Position numbers and translations under genes: made by a program | Shown here: positions 19,183 through 31,300 of the stretch, one piece after another | Numbering within the stretch: the first letter of the stretch is position 1 | Layout of the letters: every line of letters starts with the position of its first letter | Source of the DNA: Brachionus plicatilis | Taxonomy: Eukaryota; Rotifera; Eurotatoria; Ploima; Brachionidae | Direction: 5' to 3' | Assembly (NCBI GenBank): GCA_010279815.1 | Contig: QEOQ01000508.1 | Span: 316,936-380,935 of the forward strand | DNA: 64,000 nt | The notes under the pieces: model-generated | Seen by the model: only the letters and a program-made list of their open reading frames with translations | The model's database searches: none | What the model was told of the DNA's origin: nothing

Positions 19183-20415
19183 ATGTCAAACGAAAATTTT
19201 GGTCCCAAAGCCAAATTAGAACTTTTCCACCTAGATCCGGAAATAACGTTCACAAATCATGGCTCCTATGGAAGTGTTCCGAAAGAAATTTTAAAAGAAA
19301 AAATAAATCTACAATACCAAATGGAATCATGTCCCGATAAATGGTTTCGATTGACAAGTTTAGATTTATGGAACAAAAGCATAGATAGCTTGGCCAAATA
19401 TTTAGGAGTTGAGTCAAAAAAATTGGTTCTGTGTGTGAATGCCACCGAAGCAATAAATTCTGTTCTTAAAGCTATTGATTTAAAAACTAATGATGTTATT
19501 TTGGCTACTGAATACACCTATCCGGCAGTTTTAAATGCAATTGAATATGCTTCCTCTTACAAGATGCCTGAAAAGATCGACATAATCAAAGTTCCTATAA
19601 AATTTCCGATAAATAATACTGAAAGTTTTATAAACATATTTGATGAAACCTGTCGCTTGGTCAAAGAAAAAAATTTAAAAGTCAAACTAGCAATCATTGA
19701 CCACATATCATCAGCTACAGCTATGAAATTTCCAATTACTGAGATCAATGGGACGATTCGAAAATGGAATGACGAAGCAGTTATTCTAATTGACGGAGCT
19801 CACTCGATTGGGCACATACAACTAAACTTAGAAGAATACAATTGTGATTTTTATGTGTCTAATTTGCATAAATGGTTTCTTTCACCCAGAGGTTGTTCAT
19901 TTTTGTACACAAGAGATAGAGAAAAATTTGGCAAAATTCTGCAACCATGCTACATCTCCCACGGCTATAAAAAAGAAATTTCTTTTAATTTTTTCGAGCG
20001 AGGCACAGTGGACAAAACCTCATGGTTTTTAGTGGATAGATGTATAGAATTCTATGAACAAAAATTGGGTGGTTTGGAAAATATTACCATTTATAATAAA
20101 GAAATTTTAGATAAGGCTGTTGTGATATTAACTGAAAATTGGCAAACAAAAAGGCTTGAAATTCCAGCTGATTTGGAAGCTCCATTCATGAAATTAATTG
20201 AGCTTCCAGAATTGAAGGATTACACGATAAAGGATTTAGAAGATCCGCAGAAAATTTGTGCAAATATAATGAAAGACATTGTTTTGCGCTACGGATTAAT
20301 TTCAAGCATTGTCTATATTCAAAATAGACTTTATTGTAGAATATCATGCTATGTTTACAATTGTATTGATGACTTTATAAAACTAAAGAATGCTATCATG
20401 GAAATGAAGCGTTGA
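19183..20415 (+). CDS. PLP-dependent class V aminotransferase-fold enzyme (isopenicillin-N-epimerase / cysteine-desulfurase-like)
   Basis: Single-exon gene, 410 residues. Typical order: FTNHGSYGSVP near the N-terminus, a TEAINSVL helix, the PLP-ring Asp in IDGAHSIGH (Asp204), and the Schiff-base Lys in SNLHKWFLSPRG (Lys230), followed by an RGTVDKTSW substrate/phosphate segment. The N-terminal NHGSYGSVP and LHKW boxes resemble the isopenicillin-N epimerase-like and EgtE-like C-S lyase branch rather than mitochondrial NFS1. The true substrate cannot be named. Bacteria and fungi have many such proteins and the gene has no intron, unlike its neighbours, so horizontal origin is possible but not shown; base composition matches the host. 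It is divergent from ELOVL. Confidence 0.85.
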   Translation: MSNENFGPKAKLELFHLDPEITFTNHGSYGSVPKEILKEKINLQYQMESCPDKWFRLTSLDLWNKSIDSLAKYLGVESKKLVLCVNATEAINSVLKAIDLKTNDVILATEYTYPAVLNAIEYASSYKMPEKIDIIKVPIKFPINNTESFINIFDETCRLVKEKNLKVKLAIIDHISSATAMKFPITEINGTIRKWNDEAVILIDGAHSIGHIQLNLEEYNCDFYVSNLHKWFLSPRGCSFLYTRDREKFGKILQPCYISHGYKKEISFNFFERGTVDKTSWFLVDRCIEFYEQKLGGLENITIYNKEILDKAVVILTENWQTKRLEIPADLEAPFMKLIELPELKDYTIKDLEDPQKICANIMKDIVLRYGLISSIVYIQNRLYCRISCYVYNCIDDFIKLKNAIMEMKR

Positions 20416-21969
20416 ATATCAAATGGAAATTTAAAAACTTAATAAAATCAAAACTTCTATGATTTTTTTTATTTTTGAATAAAATTTAATTAAATTTAGA
20501 TAATACTTGATATATCAAGAATTTTGATATAATTTGCTTAAGATATAGTTTTTTTTTTAATAGATAATAATGATTCGAATAATAGAACTGCTATAAATGC
20601 TTCTGTCAAATCTTGTACTTTCTCACTTTTTCTTATTGTAAAAAAATTCATAGTGACTATTATATGAAATTAATCGAAAAAACAGAGTCACTAAAAATGA
20701 AAAGCTATGAATAAGAATTTATTTATTCGAGCTCAGAAGATCTAATTTTAAAAGCCAATTGATTGATTTTAAAACGTGATTATCTGATTATTTGATTTTC
20801 TATAGGCATTTTTAAAATTTGCCAGTTGAGCCAGTATGGTTTTTTTTTTCAAAAAGATATTATTACTTTTTAAATGATTTTATTATTATTACTTAGAATT
20901 TGTAAAAAAAATCAAAAATTTAATTTAAATATTTCAATGTTTTGCTTTATTTAGTAATTTTTTTTAAACAAATTTATAAATTTTTATTTTTAAATTTTAA
21001 AAATTATTTTATAAAATTAAATAAATGAACTGTTAATCGGTCTTTATGCCATGGGCACTAGCCTGTTGATTAACCTTGAAAGTTAAAAAATAAAAAAATT
21101 AAAATTAAACTACTTAAACTATCTAATGATAAAACTGCAGCAATGAACGATAAAATTGATATCTTTAATAAGAAAGCCAAGGATGTGGGAATACATTATT
21201 AAAATATTCAAAATTATGAATAATCAGGATTAACTCGGACATTTGAAAAATTAAAAAATTGTTTTTCAGTGTTTTAGCCCTAACTTATTGAAAATTTTTT
21301 CTCCTCGAAAAGTATCCTAAAGCTGAACATTTTCGTCCAAAATTACTTTTAGTTATTCAGTTTTTATTGATTTTAAGTCTATTTTGCTTTTATCCTTGAT
21401 AATTGAATTCAATAATAATATTATTTATTTGCTTGCATTATTTTTTTTCTTATTTTCCTTTATTTTTAATTCGAGATTAAATACGTTATTTTAAAGATAT
21501 TTGATATATTTTTCCATTTTATCCTTTAAACTTGAAAAAGCCATAAAGATGCCAAAATGCGTCGTTTTTAACTTTATTTTTAGGAATTGTATTTTTTAAA
21601 TTTAAATAAAAATATTTAAAAATATTCATTTATAATTCATTAAGTAATGTCTTAAAAATAAGAAATATTTAGCTAAATAAAAAAATATTTTTAAATTTAA
21701 CTTTTAGAGAAAGATTTAGAATTTAAAATTTAAGTATCAATAAATTCTGAGCGTCACGCTATTACTTTTTAATTAATAAGTTTTTCTCATATTTAAGATT
21801 TTTATTTAGTTTCGTAAAAAAATTGTGTTTTAAAATATAAAAATAAGTTGAATATATTACTTTTTATTTGATAGTTTAAATTATAAAAAATCCATATAAT
21901 CGAGTTTTTAATTATTGAAAAATTGATCGCTAACCATTATATAAAATTAGTAATAAAATCAGAATTATT
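20416..21969. other. intergenic, no gene seen
   Basis: About 1.5 kb of strongly AT-rich DNA between the PLP-enzyme and the fatty acyl-CoA reductase genes. It includes the 3' ends of both (convergent). No other reading frame, repeat or RNA was recognised. Confidence 0.55.
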
Positions 21970-22174
21970 TTAGCCAAATATTCTGAGCATATTCGTAATT
22001 TTAGAAGCAATCGTCAAAATAAATCTGAATAAAAATTGGCTGATTTTTTTAAATGAAACCGATTTCAATAAAACCATTTTGATAATTGTTCCAAGCATCA
22101 ATGAGAAAATAATATTTCTCAGTCGAATCAAGCTTAATATTTTTTTTAATTTAATTTTAGCTAATCTAATCAAT
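21970..22174 (-). pseudogene. Out-of-frame C-terminal membrane segment of FAR1
   Basis: Directly after the FAR1 stop, an open frame one base out of phase reads LIRLRNIIFS, IIKMVLLKSVSF and ISQFLFRFIL. This lines up with the C-terminal end of the neighbouring FAR2 (RIQNLAIFSVYAIV, ILLRSAHFKAFIQFLF). A single extra A in the A5 run at the junction explains the split. It is either lost coding sequence or an assembly error. Confidence 0.7.
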
Positions 22175-23862
22175 TTACTTTTTAAGTTCCTTTCGACATT
22201 TGTTTACTTTGCCCATATCCTCTTTGAGTAAATATTTCTTAGTGCCTAAGCAATATTGCTCGATATAGCTTCTCCAATGCAAATCTTTCACATCAATATT
22301 GAAAATCTGAATTTTATTTTCATTTTAAACATATTTGAATCATTATGAGATAAAGTATTTTACTCTTTTATCAACTTCATTCATTTCATTTGATACAAAA
22401 AAAATGTTATCATTTGTAAACTCCCATTCAGTAGAGGTGAAAAACTCCAAAGTTTCTACAGCCTTTTTAATTTTCGATTGAACTCGAACAAATCTTCAAG
22501 AAGTTGATTTTATTCTAATAAAATTAAATTTAAAAAATTACATTGGTTTTTTGTGTATTATTTTTAAGTACAAATCCATAACATAAGAAGGTATCATTTC
22601 TTCAAAAAAATGTCTCAAAAACTTGACCATTCTATGTTAAAAATTTAATAAATAGAAAAAATAATAATCGTTTTTCTTTCCTACCTGTAATTTGTAAATT
22701 TTGGACGTGGTACTAGAAAAATGTTTTCCAATGGATTTTTGAGCAAGCTTTCTTCACAATAACGCTCAACCATACCCCATGTCAAACGATTTATCTGACC
22801 AGTTGTGCAATTATAAATTTTAATATCTTTAGCTTTTTTAGCTCCTGTATACCATCCGGCAACAATCATCATATTGACAGGAATATCAACTGGGATGATG
22901 TCAGCAGTCGAATTTCCGTTTCCAATCATGGTTCTCAAAATTCCTTTTCCGATTGCGGCAAATAAAGCAGTCGGACCATTAAAATTGTCAATCCAACCAG
23001 GAAAAGGCTCTCTCCAAGATGCACCAACAATCGATGGTCTAACAATTGTGCACGGCATCTTGTCTTTGCATTCTTGAATGACTAGCGTCTCAGCTATCGC
23101 CTTGGTGTATGTATAAGTGTTGGGTCTATGTTTTATGACTTTTGGAGTCAAAAGTTTCACTAAATCTTCTTCAATCCAATCTACAGCTTCGATTATTTTT
23201 TCCGGTTGAACAGGTGGGTTGTAAACCACCTCACTGATATGCTGCCGGTCACAATTAGCATAAGCGGTGCTCACATGCACCAATGCCTCTAGGTTTTTCA
23301 TTTGTTTTGACAAGTCGATTACTTTTTTGGTGCCAATTATGTTCATTCCAACTGCAACTCTTTTGAAAAAAAGGCCAATTTGTTATTTTAATTTTTAATT
23401 TATTTAGAATAAAAAATACTTTAGAGGCTCATCAAATCTAACAGTTGCAGCCGAATGAAACACAATGTTTACATTTTCGACAAGCCTGTTCTGGTCACCA
23501 GTTGATATACCCATATAGGGTTCACACAAATCGCCTTCTATAGCTTCTACTTTGTCCCTAAAGTCCGGATAATACTGGCTTAAGGTTTCGAATAACTAGG
23601 TTGACTTTAATTAATACAAAAAGTCTAAATTTCTACTAGCATACATTACCTTGCAATTGAATAACTCATTTAAACGCTGTGTTGGAGTATTACCTTTCTT
23701 GTGTCTTACAAGGATGTAAATTTTCTTCAGATCATAACAGGATCTAAGTAACTTTTCGATTAGGACCTTTCCGAGAAATCCAGTTGCACCAGTAATAAAA
23801 ATTGACTTGTTCTTGTAGTAATTGATGATCTCACTAGTCTGAAATTCGGCTATGTTTGACAT
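22175..23862 (-). CDS. Fatty acyl-CoA reductase 1 (C-terminus truncated by frame break)
   Basis: NADPH-dependent reduction of fatty acyl-CoA to primary fatty alcohol in the ER or peroxisomal membrane, the entry to wax and ether lipids. Exons: 23862-23650, 23595-23420, 23359-22685, 22631-22542, 22493-22364, 22306-22175; 471 residues. The N-terminal Rossmann fold has TGATGFLGK, then GDLCEPYMG, FHSAATVRFDE, HVSTAYANC and the catalytic YTYTKAIAE (Tyr-x3-Lys). The C-terminal FAR_C domain has FNIDVKDLHWRSY and CLGTKKYLLKED. The frame then stops about 65 residues before the homologous end of FAR2, and the missing hydrophobic tail is found one base out of phase at 21970-22174. Tandem neighbour of FAR2 with conserved exon lengths (176, 90 and 130 nt). 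Confidence 0.93.
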
Positions 23863-24494
23863 TATTTTAAAAACTATTCAAAAAGTTTTAATTATCTAAA
23901 AAAAAATTTAATTCCGATTTTTTCATAGTTTATCAATATGAATATAGCATTATTTTTTGGCATAATTTAATATTAAAATAAATAAGTTGTTTCATTATTT
24001 CTTTTTTCATTTGCAAAAAACTCTTTAAAAAATTCAGATTTGTTTTACTATAAGTAATGGTAAAAAAGATAGGTAAGACCACGTTTTTATTAGACGAAAA
24101 TTATCTCTTCATTTGAATATGATTATTTTGCTTTTTAAAATCGATTTTTTTAATTTAACAATCATTTTTTGTTAACATGAAATTAGCGTTTATTTTCGAA
24201 TGAAGCCAAGAACGCCTAATACAATTAGCTTTGTTATTCTAAATTAACATTTGACTTAAACAGATTTTATTTTTTAAATTTTTAAAATAATAAAATTAAG
24301 ACAGTTTTTCGATTTAAATCAATTACAAAAATTCCAACAAAAATAAAATAAAAAAAACTAAATGGATAAAAATTATTCAGCTTAAATTAAGTTTTAAAAA
24401 TTTTAAATGTAAATGTTTAAAATGCTCGTTAAAAAATCTAAATTAGATAACTGAATGCAATCCATTTGTCACTTAAGGCTCATTAGTGATTTCT
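23863..24494. other. spacer between tandem FAR genes
   Basis: 632 bp of AT-rich DNA. It should hold the FAR1 promoter and the FAR2 3' UTR; no distinct element was recognised. Confidence 0.5.
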
Positions 24495-26417
24495 CTAAAA
24501 TTGAATCGATTTTAGAAAATAATCGCGGAATTTGATCGCCATTTCAAACAAAAATTGAATAAATGCTTTAAAATGAGCTGACCGAAGGAGAATGAATTTA
24601 AAAACTATTGCGTATACTGAAAATATTGCCAAATTTTGAATTCGTTTCATTCTTAAAAAAATTTTTAAATAAATTTCAGAATTTTTTTTTAACAATTTAT
24701 ACTTTTCAATCTTTTTACGGCATGCGCCAATTTTTGAAACATCTTCATTCATTAAAAATATTTTAGTACCCAAACAGTAGTTCTCGACATATGTTTTCCA
24801 GTTCAGGTCTTTAACATCGAAATTAAATAACTAGAAAAAAAATAAAATTGAAATTATCTTTACATAAGTAAATAATTTATCAATACCTTTTGATCGGTTT
24901 CGTTCAGATTGTTAATCAACATTAAATAATTGTCGTTTGTGAATTCCCATTGCCGTGTGGTAAAATACTCCAAAATGGTAACCGCTTTTTTTATTTTCTG
25001 TTGAATTCGGACAAAACTAAAATTTGAATATGAATAGATTATATTTTTTTATCAAAAAAAAATACATAGGCTTTCGCTTAAGAATTTTCAAAACAAAATC
25101 CATCACATAGGCTGGAATCAATTGTTCAAACAAAGTTCGAAAATATTTAACACTCCTTTTAAATAATAATTTAAATTTAATTATATCAACAATTTTAGCT
25201 CTTACTTGTACGAAGTAAAATGCGGATTAGGAACAATAAATACTTTTTCATAAGGTGTTTTAAAAAAACAATTTACTCCATAATCTTCCATCATTCCCCA
25301 TGTCAGCTTGTTTCTATTTCCAGATGTGCAGTGAAAAACAAGTATTTTTTTTGTCTTTTCAACTCCTCTAAACCACCCTGACGCAAGAAGATTGTTAACA
25401 ACAACATCGACAGGCACCAAATCAGCCACAGCGTCCAAATGACCAAGCATGGTTCTCAAGACACCTGTACCCGATGCCGGAAATAAGGCAGTTGGACCAT
25501 TAAAATTGTCTATCCAACCGGGGATCGGCTCTTTCCAAGAACACCCAATAATGGAAGGACGCACTATACAACATGGTATTTCTTTGCACTCCTTAATCAC
25601 CAAAGATTCAGCAATTGATTTTGTATACGTGTATGTATTAGGCTTGTTTTTAATAATTGACGGAGTTATTAAGTTCAGCAGTCCATCGTCCATCCATTCT
25701 GCCGCTTCCAGAATTTTTTCTGGCTGAACTGGTGGTGGGTATACCTCTTCGGTCACCCGAGAACGCTCACAATTCGCATAAGCTGTGCTCACATGAACAA
25801 ATACCTTTTAAATTAAAATTTTATTTTAGAAAAAAAAAAAAATCAAATACTTTTAAATTTTCCATTTGTTTGCACAAATCAATCACCTTTTTGGTACCAA
25901 AAATGTTCATGTTGATGGCTATTCTTTTTTTTAAATAAATCATTAGCTTGATAATTATTCAATTTATAAATTTAAAATACTTCAAAGGTTCGTCAAATCG
26001 AACCGTGGCGGCTGAATGAAATACCACATTGACATTTTTTCTTAAAATTTCTCGGTCTGTTTCAGATATGCCAAGGAAAGGCTCAACTAAATCACCCTCG
26101 ATGGCAGTCAATTTTTTTCTATAATCCGGAAAAATTTCATTTACTTTTTCGAACACCTAATTCCAAGAATGTGCATTTAAATAAGTTAAATGAAGTAGAT
26201 TTATTTTTCTAATTACTTTGCAATCTAGGAATTCGTCTAAGCGTTGGCTAGGAGTTTTACCTTTTTTGTGACGTATCAGTATGTAGATGGCGTTCACGTC
26301 ATGACAACTGCGTAGCAATTTTTCGACTAAAGCTTTTCCCAGGAAACCAGTGGCACCAGTTATGAAAATAGACTTATTTTTGTAAAATTGGCATATTTCG
26401 CTCTCGGACGAAGACAT
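24495..26417 (-). CDS. Fatty acyl-CoA reductase 2
   Basis: Full-length paralogue of FAR1. Exons: 26417-26217, 26156-25981, 25923-25851, 25804-25206, 25155-25066, 25016-24887, 24830-24495; 534 residues, the normal family size. Motifs: TGATGFLGK, GDLVEPFLG, FHSAATVRFDE, HVSTAYANCE, YTYTKSIAE, then the FAR_C domain with FNFDVKDLNWKTY and CLGTKIFLMNED, and a hydrophobic C-terminal segment that probably anchors it in the ER membrane. It has one 46-bp intron (25805-25850) that FAR1 lacks; all other intron positions agree. The two genes arose by tandem duplication. Substrate chain length cannot be read from the sequence. Confidence 0.95.
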
Positions 26418-26650
26418 TTCAGATTTTGAAGATGTTGATAGTTTATCTTTTTTTATTATCTAAATAAATGATAGTTTAATTAAATATTTAAACCAAAATG
26501 TTCTCATATAATAAGACAAAGTCACTTTAAATTTTTAGATTTCTAATTAAATTCTTTTAAAAAAAGTATTTTTTTATCAAATTTATTTTATTCCATAAAA
26601 AATTTGAAAATTTGATTTGATAAATTGTGGATTAAATTTGACTTCAAATG

Positions 26651-28386
26651 TTAATTTGATTTTTTAATTGTTGATTCAGAGCCGTTCATGATTCTTTGCT
26701 CTTTACTAAAATCGCTTTGAACTAAACGTTTTAGTAAAAATATGTTAATTGTCATCATTACAACCAGGCCTAGTGAGCCTATGGTAAACCATACTGGCGG
26801 AATTAGTGATCGATTTAATATTATCCATCTTGTCATCCAACAAAGAGTTAACAATCGAAAAATAACAAAAGTAACTAAGTTTAAAATGCTCAATAGTCGA
26901 AATTTTAAAGAATTCTTATCTATATTGCAAAAAACAGACATAAATCTCAGGTGCAAAAACACAGTGTTAAACTCGATTGATATGGCAGCAGTTGTGTAAC
27001 CAACATATCGGTTCAAAGACAATGTTATTGAAAATATGAAAATAATCTTTATAAAAAATTAAAATTTAGTTCACTTTAATTTAAAATTCTAGAAGAAATA
27101 AAGGTAAAACAATAATTGAGAGTGGAACTAAAATGGCATCAGTTTTAAAACTTGGTTGCCATGGAAAATTCTAAAAGGAGACAAGAACTAAATTAAAATT
27201 TGACAAGTAATTAGTTTAAAACATACCAATCCGTGGTGCAAAAGTACTTCTTTGGATTGCGTCGATAGCTTTTTGTTTGAATATATTATATCAATCGCAT
27301 CATAAATAAAATATCCTTAAAACAATTTTTAGCTTTAAACATCGTGGAAGAGTAATTATGTTTTCCATTTTTATTGAATTAACTTATAATAACTTATATT
27401 TATAAAAAAAATATTAAAAAAAAAGGTATTTGAGCCATTTTATTTAAAAAATAAAACTAAGTAAAAAAATCTACTCGAGCTTAATTTTAGTTCTGAAAAA
27501 ATTCGTGTTCAATCGAACATAAAATTTAGTGTACATAATTTTGTAAATATCTAAATTAAAATTTTACAATTGCTACAGGTAAGAATAGAAAAGATCAGCA
27601 AAAATAAAATCCTAAAAATTCTAATAGATTATTTTATTGAGAAAATCAAATTTATAAAATTAGTCGATCTATTGAAAAAACTAGGAAAAATAAACGTGTT
27701 TCCTTTATTTCCAAAAAGTTTTCTAAATTTAAATGTCTAGAGGCTAAATACTTAGCTGAATGAATATAATTTTTTCATTTATTCATAGTTACCTATTAAA
27801 TTTTGAAAATGGAAAAAATAATTTTTTTAAAAGCCTATTTGTTATTCCAAAATTATGAGTCAAAAAAATTTTTTTAATAGAAATTACCTTTTGAAACACA
27901 AATTGCTATATAGGAAAATTTACTGCTTACGTTAATCATATCATCCAGAAGATCTGGCATCTGATAAACACTTGAAGAAATACATTTGGTTATTTTGATT
28001 TTGAAAATTTTAATATAAAAATTATAATCACTTAATAGCAAATAAAATTGAGGCTATAACTGCGTGGCTCCATGAAATAAGTGTGTTCTTAAATCTCCAG
28101 AAGTTCCAGTGGGTTCTTAGGAATTCGAATCTGCTAAGTGAATGTGCACATATTAAATTATAAAACAAGAAGAATATAATCGAGGACAAAGTATAAAATA
28201 ACCATTCTTGATACGAGAAATCAATCGATTTATACTGTGACATTTTCCTAGTAAAAAAATCTAAAACAAAAATTATAAAAATGCTAAATGATAAAACCAA
28301 GCAACCGAAACGAAAGTTAAAAGTTTAGTTCAATAGGTGACATACTTAGCAAAATGAGCATCATCCAAATTCACTAGATTTCTCAT
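26651..28386 (-). CDS. TLC-domain membrane protein (TLCD1/2-like)
   Basis: Exons: 28386-28346, 28283-28032, 27970-27888, 27315-27227, 27046-26651; about 286 residues with six or so membrane spans. The TLC (TRAM-LAG1-CLN8) signature is present: FWRFKNTLISWSHAVI, VYQMPDLLDDMI, GYFIYDAIDI, EVLLHHGL and ISIEFNTVFLHLRFM. The YQ-PDLL and HH-GL boxes point to the TLCD1/TLCD2 branch (membrane phospholipid composition and fluidity) rather than ceramide synthase, which carries a longer Lag1 motif. Intron 4 (180 bp) contains an open stretch with no family match, so it was left out. Start: first in-frame ATG before a short polar segment; an additional upstream exon is possible. It lies 233 bp upstream of FAR2 on the same strand. 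Confidence 0.85.
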
Positions 28387-31300
28387 AATTGAATTAAAAT
28401 TAAAATTTTATTCAAATATTTAGCCTTAATTAGGTCAAAATTAAATATATTGCAAAATTTTAAGTGTTCATATTTGGAAATTAGATTTAGACGTGTAGTT
28501 AAGATTAAAATAGCTAAATCAAACATAACTTATTGTTTTGTAAAAATAACCGGGTTCAGATATGTTAAAATAAACTGTTTTTGTCACGCCAATTTAAACA
28601 AACATCTGATCATCGTTTTTATATTTCAATAAATTGATTCTCTACTTTTAGTCTAGTCTAAATTTCTTTTGAGATTAATAAATAAATTTTGAAAAAATTA
28701 ATATTTTATTTGATTTTTTTAAATATATATAGCTAAAAAATTTTAGTGTAAATATTTATTAAAACTTTAAAAATTACAACAAAAATGAAGATTAATATCA
28801 AAAATTTTGTAAAAGAGCTGGTCAAAATTGAAATTTAAATCAGAAAACTCTCGAAATTTATGAGCGTCGTGCGACTAGAACTACAATAAACTAATTCAAA
28901 TAAAGTTATTCATATAGAACTTGCTTTATATTCCATCATTTGAGAATATAAAATGTCGGTTTGAAATTTAAAATAAATTTTGATAAAAAAAAGGATTAAC
29001 CTATTGTCGAAATTTTCTAAATAATATTTATTTTAGTTTTTTATTCTTTTGGTTTTAAAAAATCAGAATACAGAATAAATTAAGTCATTTTGTAGATAGC
29101 TTTTTATATTTAATAAAAATATTTTGATAGAATTTAGAAAAGTCCCCTATTTGTTTGATCAAAAGCTCTGGTGGATTATTTATACGATACTGGCGGTATA
29201 ATTTATTTCATTAAGCAGAATTAATGAGGAATAATGCTCTTAATTGCGTAAAGTTTGAATTATAAAATTTTTTTTTAATACCCGCGTTCGAAATTATTTT
29301 TCTTTTAAGTGCTCTTTAAATTTCTTGAGCATCTATCAGCATTTATAAAATATTAAACAAAAATTTAATTCACTTAACAGATTTTAGTTTACATATGCTT
29401 TTTTTGACCTATCATTTATATTTTAATTTCTAGTTATAAATTTAAGACACTGTGAACTAACTATCAAAAATCGAAAATTTTAATTTAAACAAAAATCTCA
29501 TACTCTTAGTTTCTTTACTATAAAAAAAATTAAAAAATATTCTAAAATTTTTAAATTATTTTGTTAGATATATTTATCTAATTGATTATTTGATTTTTTT
29601 TAAAGTTTAGTTTTAGCTATTTTTTTTCTAAAAAATTTTCTTACTTTTTAAATAAAAATGGTATCAAATTTAAATGGATTTTTTTAATTTTACTTTTATT
29701 TTTTGTTTTAAATTAATTTATTTCGTAATTAATGAAAGTTAACGACTTGTTCCTCATGCATAAAGCTTTAATTGCCGTTTATTTTGTCCTTTTGCGTATT
29801 CTTTGATGTAGTAGGGCTAAAAATCTTCAACCGAATTAATTTTGCTGTTGCTATGAGCAAAGATGAACTTTTTAAGATTGAACTATAAATTATTTTTGTA
29901 TCCTCATTCACCAATAATATTTTTTCATAAACAGTATTTCAAGGTCTGTTAAATTTAAAATTCTAATTAATTAAATTGGTTAAAATGCGACAACTTTTTC
30001 CTTATCACTAGTTAAGTTAATTGGCTCTAACCAACAGCAGTTAAGTAACCCGAGAACAAAAATACAGTTGCTCCAAAGCATCTGTCCGATATTTGGGTAG
30101 CAAAAAGTCATTTTTGTTTCGTTTTTTTTGGCTACTGGTTCAACAAAAACTCAATGTGTGACCGTCTCGACACTTTTATTTTAAAATCGTATACTTTAAA
30201 ATGTGATTTGTATGAAAAAGTAAGGTTTTTATTTTTTAAGGTTTTTGTAATAAAATTTGATTTAAGTCTAGGTTAAAAATAAGATACAGAGCCAAAGGCC
30301 GTCGTTTATTTTTTGTCTCGTAAATCTTTAAATGCTTGCTTTTTTTGTTAAATGAATTGACTAATTTTAAATAATTTATTTTAAAACAAAATAATTTCTT
30401 TTTCAAATATTTTAGTACTTGGACAATCATTTAAGTGTTTTCATTAAGATTTCTAAACCAACAAAGTTTTTATTTTCATTTCGAATTAAGCGATTAAAAA
30501 TATGATACATCTTGTTTTAGAATTATTGTTTCAAAGAATTTAAATTCATAATTAAAATAATTTAAAGAACAAAATTTTTTTACATTCAATATTCTAATGT
30601 ATCTCTTAGATTTGAATTCATTTTCAATACAAATTTGTGATTAGATTTTTATGAGGCAAATTAAAACAATTAAAATGATAAAAATTCAAATTTAAATCTT
30701 AGTGTGTGTCTACTTAAACAAACGCTGGTCGGTCTATTTGTTCTATTCCATTATAATTTTAAATTAAATTTTGTGTTCGAATTATTTATAGATGCATAAA
30801 AATTCAATTTAAAATTAAGTTCAAAACAAAACGATATAATTTTGGTCTAATTAGTAAAATACAATTTAAGAATTTCAACTACTTGGCAAGAAATTTTACT
30901 AAGTTTTCACTAAGCTTTTTTGTAAAAATAGAAACAATTTAATTTTCTCAAATAATTGGTACTTTTTTGGCGACTAACTCACATTCATGAGCTTAAATTA
31001 GTTCTAGCAAATATCACATAAATTCTAATCCATACATCCCAAAAATATTTTAATTTTTTTTCAAATTTTAGCCGGTTATGTAAGATAGAGAAGTTTATGA
31101 CAAACAAATTAAAATACTATGTTGCATAAGTTTTGAACGAGATCTTTCATCATCAAATAAAAATAAAAATTGTAATCTTCTACTCTAAAACTGTGATCTT
31201 AAATATTCAAAAAAATTGATGTTAGAAAAAATAGGTCTATTGAAATTTTTAAGTCAATCCAAAAACCTTACAATCGCATTTTTGAGTTGAATTTTAAATT

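Noticed and set aside
27080..27170. Extra exon of the TLC-domain gene inside intron 4 (NFPWQPSF frame)
   Set aside because: The TLC alignment runs directly from HHGL to the span before RYVGYTTA; inserting this piece breaks it and adds an unsupported segment.
17671..28386. Operon with trans-splicing for the minus-strand lipid genes
   Set aside because: Intergenic distances vary (233 bp to several kb), an opposite-strand gene intervenes, and no splice-leader acceptor pattern was seen before the start codons.
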